64,000 nt of DNA from Cellulomonas sp. 73-92 (GTDB lineage Bacteria > Actinomycetota > Actinomycetes > Actinomycetales > Cellulomonadaceae), in assembly GCF_001898175.1 (NCBI RefSeq), contig NZ_MKTH01000013.1, positions 124,001 to 188,000 of the forward strand, read 5' to 3'. The translations under genes were made by a program, and so were the position numbers. Below the pieces are notes generated by a model that did no database searches, was not told where the DNA came from, and was given only the letters and a program-made list of their open reading frames with translations. Positions 42,602 through 51,821 of this stretch are shown here, piece by piece. Within the stretch, counting starts at the first letter, position 1. Every line of letters starts with the position of its first letter.

Positions 42602-44160
42602 CCGGCATGGCTGGCCGCGTCCGGCGCCTCGCGACGCGCATCACGAGGCGTGGCTCAGGGCACGGACGGAGACCGGGACCGCGCCGACGGCCGACGCTGC
42701 GCCGGCGCCTGACGCTCACCGCCGTCGGCCTGCTGGCGGTGGTCGCCGCCATCATGGGCGTCACCTCGACGCTCGCGCTGCGCGCGTCCCTGCTGCAGCA
42801 GGTCGACAACCGGCTGGTCGCCGCCGCCGCCCGCGCCGGCACGGCCACCCGCACGCCGCCTCCCAGCACCGCGACCGCCCCGGTGATCACCGACAACGAC
42901 GCCGACAACCGCCCGCCGTGGTTCAACGGACCCGGGCAGGAGGTCGGCACCGTCAACGTCGTCACCTCCGGCCAGGTGCGCAGCGGGTACATCGGGACGG
43001 ACGGCTCCTACCGGCCGCTGACGAGCGACCAGCTCGCCACGCTGCTGACGGTGCCGACGGACGGCCGCATCGTCCCGATCACGCTCGGCGACCTCGGCTC
43101 GTACCGCGCCGTCGCCGGCCGGACCGACGACGGGGCCGTCATCACGGCGATCCCCACCGCGAGCGCCGACGCCACGGTGCGCGGGTACGTCATGGTCGAG
43201 CTCATCGTCGCCGTCGTCGGGCTGGCGCTGACCGCCGCGGCGGCCAACGTCCTGGTGCGCCGCGGCCTGCGGCCCCTGACGAGCGTGGCCGCCACCGCGA
43301 CGCGCGTCTCCGAGCTGCCCCTCGCCAAGGGCGAGGTGTCGATCGACGAGCGCGTGCCCGACGCCGACCCCACGACGGAGGTCGGGCAGGTCGGCGCGGC
43401 GTTCAACCGGATGCTCGGCCACGTCGAGCGCGCCCTGACCGCCCGGCAGGAGTCGGAGCAGCAGGTGCGCCGCTTCGTCGCCGACGCGTCCCACGAGCTG
43501 CGCACCCCGCTGGCCTCGATCCGCGGCTACACCGAGCTGGTGCGCCGGTCCGACGAGCCGCTGCCCGACGGCGTGGGGCAGGCCCTGGCACGCGTCGAGG
43601 CCGAGGCGATCAGGATGACCGCGCTCGTCGAGGACATGCTGCTGCTGGCCCGGCTCGACGCCGGGCGCGACCTGGAGCGCGAGACCGTCGACCTCGCCGA
43701 GCTGGCGGTCGACGCGGTCGCCGACGCCCACGCGGCCGGCCCGGACCACGTCTGGCAGCTCGACGTCGTGGCGGACGACGACGGCGCCGACGACCCCACG
43801 ACGATCGTGACGGGCGACGACCACCGGCTGCGCCAGGTGCTCGCCAACCTCCTGACCAACGCCCGCGTGCACACCCCTGCGGGCACGCACATCGAGGTCG
43901 GCGTCCGGCGCGAGGGGGGCGCCGTCGTGGTGCGCGTGGACGACGACGGCCCGGGCATCCCGGCCGAGCTGCGCGAGCGGCTCTTCGAGCGCTTCACGCG
44001 GGGCGATGCCTCCCGCAACCACGCCGCCGGGTCGACCGGGCTCGGGCTGGCCATCGCCAACGCGGTGGTCCACGCGCACGGCGGGACGCTGGCGTGCGCC
44101 TCCCGGCCCGGCCGCACGGTGTTCACGGTGACGCTGCCCGCGGCCACCCCCACCGCCTGA
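42598..44160 (+). CDS. sensor histidine kinase
   Basis: 520 residues from GTG 42598, which overlaps the regulator stop; ATG 42607 is also possible. Membrane helices at about 38-62 and 197-221 enclose a sensor domain of some 135 residues. HAMP follows, then DHp with H299 in ADASHELRTPLASIRGY. The catalytic domain has LANLLTNARVHTP (N box), VDDDGPGIP (G1) and GSTGLGLAIANAVV (G2). It pairs with the OmpR-type regulator encoded upstream. The downstream GT2 and GT39 genes suggest control of cell-surface glycosylation. Confidence 0.92.
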   Translation: MTGMAGRVRRLATRITRRGSGHGRRPGPRRRPTLRRRLTLTAVGLLAVVAAIMGVTSTLALRASLLQQVDNRLVAAAARAGTATRTPPPSTATAPVITDNDADNRPPWFNGPGQEVGTVNVVTSGQVRSGYIGTDGSYRPLTSDQLATLLTVPTDGRIVPITLGDLGSYRAVAGRTDDGAVITAIPTASADATVRGYVMVELIVAVVGLALTAAAANVLVRRGLRPLTSVAATATRVSELPLAKGEVSIDERVPDADPTTEVGQVGAAFNRMLGHVERALTARQESEQQVRRFVADASHELRTPLASIRGYTELVRRSDEPLPDGVGQALARVEAEAIRMTALVEDMLLLARLDAGRDLERETVDLAELAVDAVADAHAAGPDHVWQLDVVADDDGADDPTTIVTGDDHRLRQVLANLLTNARVHTPAGTHIEVGVRREGGAVVVRVDDDGPGIPAELRERLFERFTRGDASRNHAAGSTGLGLAIANAVVHAHGGTLACASRPGRTVFTVTLPAATPTA

Positions 44161-44228
44161 GACATCCCACAGTCGCGGCACAGCGCCCCCATCCGGTGCG
44201 CCGAGGCTGGTCCGCCACGGTCGGAGGC

Positions 44229-45620
44229 ATGGAAGCGACGACCGACGCCACCGCCCTCAGCCGGGACCGGGCCAGCACCGCCCCGGTGCTCGAGCTGGTC
44301 ATCCCCGTGCACGACGAGGAGCGCGGCCTCGAGCGTGCCGTGCGCACCGCCCGCGCGTTCCTCGACGCGCAGCTGCCGTACCCCGCGCGGCTGACGATCG
44401 CGGACAACGCCTCGACCGACGGCACGTGGGCGATCGCGTGCCGCCTGGCCGACGAGCTCGACGGGGTGCGCGCCCTGCACCTCGACGCCAAGGGCCGGGG
44501 CCGCGCGCTCCAGGCGGCGTGGGGCGGCTCGGACGCGGCGGTCCTCGCGTACATGGACGTGGACCTGTCGACGGACCTGTCGGCGCTGCCCCCGCTCGTC
44601 GCGCCGCTCGTGTCCGGGCACGCGCACCTGGCGATCGGCACGCGCCTCGCGCGCACCTCCCGCGTAGTCCGCGGGCCGCGCCGCGAGCTGATCTCACGGT
44701 GCTACAACGTGCTGCTGCGCGGCACGCTCGGCGCCCGGTTCTCCGACGCGCAGTGCGGCTTCAAGGCGATCCGCGCCGACGCGGCGCGCCAGCTGCTGCC
44801 CCTGGTCGCGGACACGCAGTGGTTCTTCGACACCGAGCTGCTCGTGCTCGCCGAGAAGGCCGGGCTGCGGATCGACGAGGTCCCGGTCGACTGGGTCGAC
44901 GACCCCGACTCGCGGGTCGACGTGCCCGCCACCGCCCGCCAGGACCTGCGCGGCATCGCGCGCGTGGGCCGCGCGCTGGCCGCGGGGCGCCTGCCGCTGG
45001 ACGCGATCCGCCCCCGGCTGCCGCTGACGTCCGACCGGGCGTTCCCTGCCGGCCCGCGCCCCGGCCTCGTCACCCAGCTCGTCCGGTTCGCCGTCGTCGG
45101 CGTCGCCTCGACGCTGGCCTACGCCCTCCTCTACCTCCTGCTGGCCGGGCCGCTGGGCGCGCAGGCCGCCAACGTCGCCGCCCTCCTCATCACCGCCGTC
45201 GCGAACACCGCGGCGAACCGGGCCTACACGTTCGGCGTGCGAGGCCGCGAACGGGCGGTGCGCCACCAGGGCCAGGGGCTAGCGGTCTTCGCGCTCGCGT
45301 GGGCGCTCACCGCGGGCGCCCTGGCGCTGCTGCACGTCCTGGCGCCCGCCGCCCCGCGGCTGGCCGAGCTGATCGTGCTGTCCGTCGCGAACCTCGTGGC
45401 GACCGCCCTGCGCTTCGTCCTGCTACGCGGCTGGGTGTTCCGCGAGGCCCCGGCGCGCGAGCGCACGGCGAGCCCGGCGCCGCCCCCTCCCGCCGGACCG
45501 GTCCCCGTAGCCCACCCCGTGCCGGCCGCCACGTCCGGCCCGGTACCGACCACCGACCCCGCCCTGGACGCCTGCTCGACGGCGACCGTGGGCACCCGGC
45601 CCGAGGAGGCCCTGCGATGA
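44229..45620 (+). CDS. GT2 glycosyltransferase fused to GtrA-like membrane domain
   Basis: 463 residues from ATG 44229, with CGGAGG upstream. Residues 20-250 are a GT-A domain of the dolichyl/polyprenyl-phosphate sugar synthase type: LELVIPVHDEERGLERAV, IADNASTDGTW, AYMDVDLSTDL (DxD) and FSDAQCGFKAIR. Residues about 275-410 carry four membrane helices of the GtrA family (QLVRFAVVGVASTLAYALLY and NTAANRAYTFG). The tail is Pro-rich. Likely reaction: transfer of a sugar from a nucleotide donor to polyprenyl phosphate, with GtrA as flippase. The gene overlaps the GT39 gene by ATGA. Confidence 0.88.
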   Translation: MEATTDATALSRDRASTAPVLELVIPVHDEERGLERAVRTARAFLDAQLPYPARLTIADNASTDGTWAIACRLADELDGVRALHLDAKGRGRALQAAWGGSDAAVLAYMDVDLSTDLSALPPLVAPLVSGHAHLAIGTRLARTSRVVRGPRRELISRCYNVLLRGTLGARFSDAQCGFKAIRADAARQLLPLVADTQWFFDTELLVLAEKAGLRIDEVPVDWVDDPDSRVDVPATARQDLRGIARVGRALAAGRLPLDAIRPRLPLTSDRAFPAGPRPGLVTQLVRFAVVGVASTLAYALLYLLLAGPLGAQAANVAALLITAVANTAANRAYTFGVRGRERAVRHQGQGLAVFALAWALTAGALALLHVLAPAAPRLAELIVLSVANLVATALRFVLLRGWVFREAPARERTASPAPPPPAGPVPVAHPVPAATSGPVPTTDPALDACSTATVGTRPEEALR

Positions 45621-47770
45621 CCACGACCACCAGCCAGATCGCCCCCGCGGCGCCCGGCACGGGACCGATCGAGGCCGGGCCGGCCGACGAGCGCCCGACC
45701 CCGCCCGCTCCCCCGGGGCGCCGGCCGCGCTGGGAGGTGCCCGGGTTCGTCGGGCTGCTCGTGGCGAGCGCGGTGCTCTACCTCGTCGGGCTGTCCGCGT
45801 CCGGCTACGGCAACTCCTTCTACGCCGCGGCGGCCCAGGCCGGGTCGAGGTCGTGGTGGGCGCTGCTGTGGGGCGCCTCCGACGCCGGCGGGTCGATCAC
45901 CGTCGACAAGCCGCCCGCGTCGCTGTGGGTCATGGGACTGTCGGTGCGGCTGTTCGGCCTCTCGTCGTGGTCGGTGCTCGCGCCGCAGGCGCTCATGGGC
46001 GTGGCCGCGGTGGCGCTGACCTACCTCGTCGTCCGCCGACACTTCTCGGCCGGCGCCGCGCTGCTGGCCGGCGCCGCCCTCGCGCTCACCCCGGTCGCCG
46101 CGCTGATGTTCCGGTTCGACAACCCGGACGCCCTGCTCGTCCTGCTCCTGGTCGCGTCGGTGTGGGCGACGATGCGCGCGGTCGACGGGCCGCGGACCAC
46201 CCGCTGGATGGCCCTGGCCGGCGTCTTCGTCGGGCTGGCGTTCCTCACCAAGCAGCTGCAGGCGTTCCTCGTCCTGCCCGGCCTGGCCGTCGCCTTCCTG
46301 TGGGCCGCCCCGCTGCCGTGGCTCAAGCGCCTCCGCGACGGGCTCGTCGCGGTCGCCGCGATGGTGGTGTCCGCCGGCTGGTGGGTGGCGCTCGTCGAGC
46401 TGTGGCCCGCGGCGTCGCGTCCCTACGTCGGCGGCTCCCAGGGCAACTCCTTCCTCCAGCTGACGTTCGGCTACAACGGCTTCGGCCGGCTCACCGGCCA
46501 GGAGGTCGGGTCGGTCGGCGGCGGCACGGCCCCCGGCGGCGGGCAGGGCGGCGGCTGGGGCGCCACCGGCATCACCCGCATGTTCTCGGCCGAGGCCGGC
46601 GGCCAGATCGCCTGGCTCCTCCCCGCCGCGCTGGTGCTCGCGGTCGGGGCGCTGTGGGCCCTGCGGCGGGCCGGCCGGACGAGCGGCGCACGTGCGCAGG
46701 TCGTCGTCTGGCTGGCGTGGCTGCTCGTCACCGGGCTGACCTTCTCCTTCATGGCCGGCATCTTCCACGCCTACTACACGGTGGCCCTCGCCCCCGCGAT
46801 CGCGGCGCTCGTCGGGATCGGCGCGGAGCTCGCCTGGCGGCGCCGCGCGGCGTGGGGCTGGCGGGTGCTGCTGGCGGTCGTGACGCTGGGCACCGGGTGG
46901 TGGTCCTGGGCGCTGCTCGGCCGCTCGGCCGGCTGGAACGGCTGGCTGCGCTGGGCGGTGCTCGCGGTGGCGACCGTGGCCGGCCTGCTCGTCGCGGTCG
47001 GGCCGGCGCTCCTCCTGCAGCCGGCGGTCGAGCGCCGGCTCGTGGCGCTGGGCGCCGCCGGCGCCGTGCTGGCCGGCCTTGCGGGCCCGACCGCGTACAC
47101 GCTGCAGACCGTCTCGACCGCGCACACCGGCTCGATCGTCTCGGCGGGGCCGACCGTCACAGGCGCGACCGGCTTCGGCGGCGGGCCCGGCCGGTTCGGC
47201 TCCCGAGGCGGCGCTCCGGGCACGACGACGAACGGGCCGGGCTTCCCCGGCGGCCAGGGCTTCCCGGGCGGCGCGACGAACGGTGGCACGACGAACGGCC
47301 AGGCCGGCGGCGGGACCACCAACGGCCAGGGCACGACGAACGGGTTCGGGGCCGGCAACGGCCCGGGCGGTGGCGGCGGTGGCGGCATGGGCGGCCTGCT
47401 CGACGGCACGAGCGTCAGCTCGCAGGTCGCGACTCTCCTGGAGCAGGGCGCCTCGGGCTACCGCTGGGCCGCCGCGACCACCGGCTCGCAGAACGCCGCC
47501 AGCTACCAGCTGGCCACGCAGACGTCCGTCATGCCGATCGGCGGGTTCAACGGCAGCGACCCCTCCCCGACGCTCGCGCAGTTCCAGGCGTGGGTCGCCG
47601 CCGGGGACGTCCACTGGTACATCGCAGGCGGCGGGCTCGGCCGGTCGAACGGCGGCTCGGACGTCGCGACGCAGATCCAGCAGTGGGTCGAGTCGACCTA
47701 CACCGCGACGACCGTCGACGGCGTGACGCTCTACGACCTGACGGCGACACCCGCGTCGTCGGGCTCCTGA
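45617..47770 (+). CDS. GT39/ArnT-like membrane glycosyltransferase with Gly-rich loop
   Basis: 717 residues from ATG 45617, overlapping the GT2 stop. About a dozen membrane helices. The first extracytoplasmic loop holds GSITVDKPPASLWVMG with the catalytic Asp region, and RFDNPDALLVLLLV follows. This is the family that moves a sugar from polyprenyl phosphate to an outer acceptor. Residues about 515-590 are nearly only Gly, Thr, Asn and Pro with TTNG repeats. A C-terminal soluble domain of about 127 residues follows (VATLLEQGASGYRWAAATTG, IGGFNGSDPSPTLAQF). It probably uses the lipid-linked sugar made by the GT2-GtrA protein. Acceptor unknown. Confidence 0.87.
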   Translation: MTTTTSQIAPAAPGTGPIEAGPADERPTPPAPPGRRPRWEVPGFVGLLVASAVLYLVGLSASGYGNSFYAAAAQAGSRSWWALLWGASDAGGSITVDKPPASLWVMGLSVRLFGLSSWSVLAPQALMGVAAVALTYLVVRRHFSAGAALLAGAALALTPVAALMFRFDNPDALLVLLLVASVWATMRAVDGPRTTRWMALAGVFVGLAFLTKQLQAFLVLPGLAVAFLWAAPLPWLKRLRDGLVAVAAMVVSAGWWVALVELWPAASRPYVGGSQGNSFLQLTFGYNGFGRLTGQEVGSVGGGTAPGGGQGGGWGATGITRMFSAEAGGQIAWLLPAALVLAVGALWALRRAGRTSGARAQVVVWLAWLLVTGLTFSFMAGIFHAYYTVALAPAIAALVGIGAELAWRRRAAWGWRVLLAVVTLGTGWWSWALLGRSAGWNGWLRWAVLAVATVAGLLVAVGPALLLQPAVERRLVALGAAGAVLAGLAGPTAYTLQTVSTAHTGSIVSAGPTVTGATGFGGGPGRFGSRGGAPGTTTNGPGFPGGQGFPGGATNGGTTNGQAGGGTTNGQGTTNGFGAGNGPGGGGGGGMGGLLDGTSVSSQVATLLEQGASGYRWAAATTGSQNAASYQLATQTSVMPIGGFNGSDPSPTLAQFQAWVAAGDVHWYIAGGGLGRSNGGSDVATQIQQWVESTYTATTVDGVTLYDLTATPASSGS

Positions 47771-47783
47771 CCGGGCCCGTCAG
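47767..47783. terminator. short palindrome at convergent gene ends
   Basis: CTGAC...GTCAG (47767-47771 with 47779-47783) surrounds GC-rich DNA and covers both stop codons (47768-47770 plus strand, 47780-47782 minus strand). A compact bidirectional terminator candidate. Confidence 0.4.
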
Positions 47784-48436
47784 AGCGGGTAGGACCCGTA
47801 CGCGTTGAGGATGTCGGCCAACGGCGCGACCAGGCGGAACACGCCCGTGCCGTTGGTCCACACCGCGATCCCGGTCCCGTCGCCGCCGTCGACGATCGTG
47901 TAGCTCCCGGAGACCGTGCCGGCGGCCGCCACCTGGCCGGTCTTCGGGAGCGAGGGCCCTCCGGTCGCGGCCGGGCTCGGGGCGGCAGTCGGCAGCGCGG
48001 CGGTCAGCGTGGCGGCGAAGGCCGTCGCCTCGTCGGCCGTCGGGAACTGCCCGGCCTGCACCGTGAGCTTCCCGCTGCCGCCGTCCGTGTAGGTGTCGGC
48101 CCATGCCTCGAGCGCACCGGCCGCCAGCCAGTCGTTCGCGGGCTGCGACGAGGCGAACGCGTACTGGAGCACGCTGGCGGGCAGCAGCGCGGTGAAGGCC
48201 GTGCTCGTCGCGCGGGCGCTCGGCTGCACCGTCGGGGTCGGCACGGGGAGGTGCACCGTGGTGACGACGGCGGTCGGCTCGGTGGCGGCGACGGTCGTCG
48301 ACCCGCGCTGCGACAGGACGATGCCGACGACGACGCCGGCGAGCACGACCACGGCCGCACCGAGCGCCGTGGGCAGGAGCCAGCGACGCCGGCCGCCCTC
48401 GTCACGCCCGTGCTGCGGGCCCACGCCGTCCGCCAT
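47780..48436 (-). CDS. membrane-anchored protein, unknown function
   Basis: 218 residues from ATG 48436, with CGGAGG upstream. Residues 1-18 are charged and cytoplasmic, one membrane helix spans about 19-43, then a Thr/Pro stretch and an extracytoplasmic domain of about 140 residues (LQYAFASSQPANDWLAAGAL, ADTYTDGGSGKLTVQAGQFP, YTIVDGGDGTGIAVWTNG). No family recognised. The repeated aromatic/Gly pattern suggests a small beta-rich surface domain. Convergent with the GT39 gene; divergent from radA with 71 bp between starts. Confidence 0.75.
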   Translation of the reverse strand: MADGVGPQHGRDEGGRRRWLLPTALGAAVVVLAGVVVGIVLSQRGSTTVAATEPTAVVTTVHLPVPTPTVQPSARATSTAFTALLPASVLQYAFASSQPANDWLAAGALEAWADTYTDGGSGKLTVQAGQFPTADEATAFAATLTAALPTAAPSPAATGGPSLPKTGQVAAAGTVSGSYTIVDGGDGTGIAVWTNGTGVFRLVAPLADILNAYGSYPL

Positions 48437-48507
48437 CGTCGCCTCCGTCCACCGTCGCGTCGCCAGGCAGCGTACCGATGTCGGTCCGGGCCGATACGGT
48501 GCCGCGC

Positions 48508-49986
48508 GTGACGACCGCCACTGCTCGTTCCCGCTCCCGCACGCCGTCGAACGGGTACCGCTGCGCCGAGTGCGGGTGGACCACGGCCAAGTGGGTCGGG
48601 CGGTGCGGGGAGTGCCAGGCCTGGGGCACGGTCGCCGAGGAGGCCGGTCCCGGCGGGGGCGCCCCGCGGACGGTGTCCTCCCGGCCGGCGGGCGCGCCGG
48701 CCCGTCCGATCGGCGACATCGACGTCGAGACGGCCCGCGCGCGCCCCACCGGGGTCGACGAGCTGGACCGCGTGCTCGGCGGCGGGCTCGTCCCGGGTGC
48801 CGTGGTGCTCCTCGCGGGCGAGCCGGGCGTCGGCAAGTCGACCCTCCTGCTGGACGTCGCCGCCCAGGCGGCCCGCGGTGGCCGGCGCGTCCTCTACGTG
48901 ACGGGCGAGGAGTCGGCCGGCCAGGTCCGGCTCCGGGCGGGACGCATCGGTGCGCTCGAGCCCGGCCTGCTGCTGGCCGACGAGACGGACCTGGCCACCG
49001 TGCTCGGCCACGTGGAGCAGGTCGGGCCCGACCTGCTCGTCGTCGACTCGGTGCAGACCGTGGCCTCCGACCAGGTCGAGGGCGCCGCCGGCGGCGTCAC
49101 CCAGGTGCGGGAGGTCGCGGCGGCCCTCATCGCCGCGGCGAAGTCGCGCGGCATGCCCGTGGTGATCGTCGGGCACGTCACCAAGGACGGCTCGGTCGCC
49201 GGGCCGCGCACCCTGGAGCACCTCGTCGACGTCGTCTGCCAGTTCGAGGGCGATCGGCACTCGCGGCTGCGGCTGCTGCGGGCCACCAAGAACCGGTTCG
49301 GCCCCACGGACGAGGTCGGGTGCTTCGACCTGTCCGAGAAGGGCATCGTCGGCCTCAGCGACCCGAGCGGGCTCTTCGTCCTCGCGGCGCTGCACCCGAC
49401 CTCGGGCACGTGCCTCACCGTGACGCTCGAGGGCCGGCGGCCCATGGCGTGCGAGGTGCAGGCGCTCGTCGCCCCGACGGGCGCGCCGAACCCGCGCCGC
49501 ACCACGTCGGGCGTCGACGGCTCCCGACTGGCGATGGTGCTGGCCGTGCTGCAGCGCCGGTTCCGCCTGCCGCTGGCCGGCCAGGACGTGTACGTGTCCA
49601 CGGTCGGCGGGTCCCGCGTGGTCGAGCCGGCGTCCGACCTGGCGGTGACGCTCGCCGTCGTCTCGTCGCACGTCGACCGCCCGCCGGTGCGCGGGCTCGT
49701 CGCGATCGGAGAGGTGGGGCTGGCCGGGGAGATCCGTCCGGTCGCGGGCGCGAGCCGCCGCCTGGCGGAGGCCGCACGCCTCGGGTTCCGGCGCGCCGTG
49801 GTGCCGGCCGCCACCGACGAGCTCGTGGTGCCGGAGGGCATGCACGTGACGCGCGTGGCGGACCTGCCCGCCGCGGTGCTGGCCGCCGGCCTGGGCGAGG
49901 ACGGCGCCCGGGAGGCGCACCCCAGCCGGTTCCCGGCCGGGCACGACGAGCTGCCGGACGGCGTCGCCCGGCTCCCCTCCCGCTGA
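48508..49986 (+). CDS. radA: DNA repair protein RadA
   Basis: 492 residues from GTG 48508. TACGGT at 48495-48500 lies 7 nt upstream, arguing for a leaderless mRNA and against ATG 48478. Zinc finger Cys19, 22, 33, 36 (CAECG and CGEC). RecA-like core with Walker A LLAGEPGVGKST, Walker B LLVVDSVQTV and the RadA-specific KNRFG motif (TKNRFGPTDEVG). A Lon-like C-terminal domain follows (VYVSTVGGSRVVEPASDLAV). It promotes branch migration and recombination intermediates during DNA repair. Followed by disA, a conserved actinobacterial and firmicute pairing. Confidence 0.95.
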   Translation: MTTATARSRSRTPSNGYRCAECGWTTAKWVGRCGECQAWGTVAEEAGPGGGAPRTVSSRPAGAPARPIGDIDVETARARPTGVDELDRVLGGGLVPGAVVLLAGEPGVGKSTLLLDVAAQAARGGRRVLYVTGEESAGQVRLRAGRIGALEPGLLLADETDLATVLGHVEQVGPDLLVVDSVQTVASDQVEGAAGGVTQVREVAAALIAAAKSRGMPVVIVGHVTKDGSVAGPRTLEHLVDVVCQFEGDRHSRLRLLRATKNRFGPTDEVGCFDLSEKGIVGLSDPSGLFVLAALHPTSGTCLTVTLEGRRPMACEVQALVAPTGAPNPRRTTSGVDGSRLAMVLAVLQRRFRLPLAGQDVYVSTVGGSRVVEPASDLAVTLAVVSSHVDRPPVRGLVAIGEVGLAGEIRPVAGASRRLAEAARLGFRRAVVPAATDELVVPEGMHVTRVADLPAAVLAAGLGEDGAREAHPSRFPAGHDELPDGVARLPSR

Positions 49987-50067
49987 CCGATGGGATCGTT
50001 ACCCGATCGTCGCGGGCAGGACGTGCTGACCAGGGGTGGTGCCGACGGCGCCCACTACGATCGGCAC

Positions 50068-51138
50068 GTGGCCCACCCGTCCCAGGACGAGCTCCTGCGC
50101 TCGACCCTCGCCGCCGTCGCCCCCGGCGGCGAGCTGCGTGACGGGCTCGAGCGCATCCTGCGCGGCCGCACCGGCGCCCTCATCGTGCTCGGCATGGACG
50201 AGTCGGTCGACGCGCTGTGCTCGGGCGGCTTCGTCATGGACGTCGAGTTCTCCGGGACCCGGCTGCGCGAGCTCTGCAAGATGGACGGCGCGGTCGTCAT
50301 CGACACCACCACCAACCGCATCGTGCGGGCCGGCGTGCAGCTGCTGCCGGACCCGTCGATCCAGACCAGCGAGTCCGGCACCCGCCACCGCACGGCCGAG
50401 CGGGTCGCGAAGCAGACCGGCCACCCGGTGATCTCCGTGTCCGCGTCGATGCGGATCATCGCCGTCTGGGTGGGCGACGGCCGCCACCAGCTCGAGGACT
50501 CCACGACGATCCTCTCGCGCGCCAACCAGGCGCTGGCGACGCTGGAGCGCTACAAGGCCCGCCTGGACGAGGTGACCGGGACGCTGTCCGCGCTGGAGAT
50601 CGAGGACCTCGTGACGGTGCGCGACGTCTCGACGGTCGTGCAGCGGCTCGAGATGGTCCGCCGCATCTCGGAGGAGATCGGTGGCTACGTCGTCGAGCTC
50701 GGCACCGACGGGCGGCTGCTCGCCCTCCAGCTCGACGAGCTGATCGCCGGGTCGGACGCCGACCGGCAGCTGGTCATCCGCGACTACGTCGACACCGGCC
50801 GCCGCGACGTCGACCAGGTGCAGACGGCGCTCGCCGAGCTGACGAGCACCGAGCTGCTCGACCTCGGCCACATCGCCCGCGTGCTCGGCCTGCCGGGCGG
50901 CGACACGCTCGACGCCGCCGTCGCACCCCGGGGCTACCGGCTGCTGTCGCGCGTGCCGCGCCTGCCGTCGGCGGTCGTCGAGCGGCTCGTGCTGCACTTC
51001 GGCTCGCTCCAAAAGCTGCTGGCCGCCGGCGTCGAGGAACTCATGGCCGTCGACGGTGTCGGCGAGCTGCGCGCCCGCACGGTGCGCGAGGGCCTGAGCC
51101 GGCTCGCCGAGTCGAGCATCCTCGAGCGCTACGTCTAG
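50068..51138 (+). CDS. disA: DNA-integrity scanning protein, diadenylate cyclase
   Basis: 356 residues from GTG 50068. TACGAT (50056-50061) lies 6 nt upstream, so a leaderless start is likely. The diadenylate cyclase domain (1-145) has both catalytic motifs: [14 protein letters not shown] (DGA) and [12 protein letters not shown] (RHR). A helical linker (150-285) and the C-terminal helix-hairpin-helix domain ([20 protein letters not shown]) follow. It makes c-di-AMP from two ATP and stops doing so when bound to branched DNA. RadA, encoded just upstream, interacts with and inhibits DisA in other bacteria. A hairpin covers the stop. Confidence 0.96.
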   Translation: MAHPSQDELLRSTLAAVAPGGELRDGLERILRGRTGALIVLGMDESVDALCSGGFVMDVEFSGTRLRELCKMDGAVVIDTTTNRIVRAGVQLLPDPSIQTSESGTRHRTAERVAKQTGHPVISVSASMRIIAVWVGDGRHQLEDSTTILSRANQALATLERYKARLDEVTGTLSALEIEDLVTVRDVSTVVQRLEMVRRISEEIGGYVVELGTDGRLLALQLDELIAGSDADRQLVIRDYVDTGRRDVDQVQTALAELTSTELLDLGHIARVLGLPGGDTLDAAVAPRGYRLLSRVPRLPSAVVERLVLHFGSLQKLLAAGVEELMAVDGVGELRARTVREGLSRLAESSILERYV

Positions 51139-51155
51139 CTCGGCCTAGCCGAGCT
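51137..51155. terminator. bidirectional hairpin after disA
   Basis: AGCTCGGC-CTA-GCCGAGCT is a perfect 8-bp stem with a 3-nt loop. It overlaps the disA stop (51136-51138) and contains the stop of the convergent gene (51145-51147) in its loop. Confidence 0.65.
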
Positions 51156-51762
51156 GGAACACCACGGACCCGCTCGACGTCCCCGCCAGGGCGACGGTGG
51201 CCTGGTAGGTGCCGGGCCGGGGCGCCGGCAGGTTGCCCGGGCATCCCGGCGCCGAGCGGACGCGGTTCCAGGCGACGTGCGACGTGTCGGTCATGCCCGG
51301 CGTCAGCAGCAGCGTGCGGGCCGGCGACTTCGCCGAGGCGCAGTCCTTCGACGACCACACGCGGTCGTTGCCCGACACGACGACGACCTCGCGCTGCAGC
51401 TCGCCCGCGTCGACGACGCACGGCGTGTTGCCGACGTTGTTGATCGTCACGGTGAACGTAGGGGTGGATCCCGCGGGCACCGAGGCCGCGTCGGGGGTGA
51501 TGCCGAGGGTGAGGGCCGGCGCCACGCAGCTGGCGACGCCGCCGTTGGCGGCCGCGACCGGCGAGCCGGTCGCCGTCGGGGTCGGCGCCGGCGTCGTGGG
51601 AGCCGTCGGGCCCGCGGTCCCACCGGGCGTGTGCGCCGCGCTGGGCTCGTCGCCCCGGTTGAGCAGGTACGCGACGAGCACGACGACGAGCAGGAGCGGG
51701 ATCCCGAGCACGACGAACCGGCGTCTCCAGTAGACGCTCGCCGGCAACCGCTCTCCCGCCAC
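51145..51762 (-). CDS. membrane-anchored protein with Ig-like domain, unknown function
   Basis: 205 residues from GTG 51762, with GGGGAGG upstream. One membrane helix (about 16-36: VLGIPLLLVVVLVAYLL), a Thr/Pro/Ala linker (40-75), then an extracytoplasmic domain of about 130 residues with a beta-sandwich pattern (TPTFTVTINNVGNTPCVVDAG, GTYQATVALAG). It has six Cys in total, probably paired. The pattern is close to DUF4232/intracellular-proteinase-inhibitor-like folds, but I cannot assign a function. Convergent to disA. Confidence 0.75.
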   Translation of the reverse strand: MAGERLPASVYWRRRFVVLGIPLLLVVVLVAYLLNRGDEPSAAHTPGGTAGPTAPTTPAPTPTATGSPVAAANGGVASCVAPALTLGITPDAASVPAGSTPTFTVTINNVGNTPCVVDAGELQREVVVVSGNDRVWSSKDCASAKSPARTLLLTPGMTDTSHVAWNRVRSAPGCPGNLPAPRPGTYQATVALAGTSSGSVVFQLG

Positions 51763-51821
51763 GCAGACCTCCCCGCTCGACGGTAGCGAGCGGGCGCGCG
51801 GCTGCGGGACGACGCGCCGCG

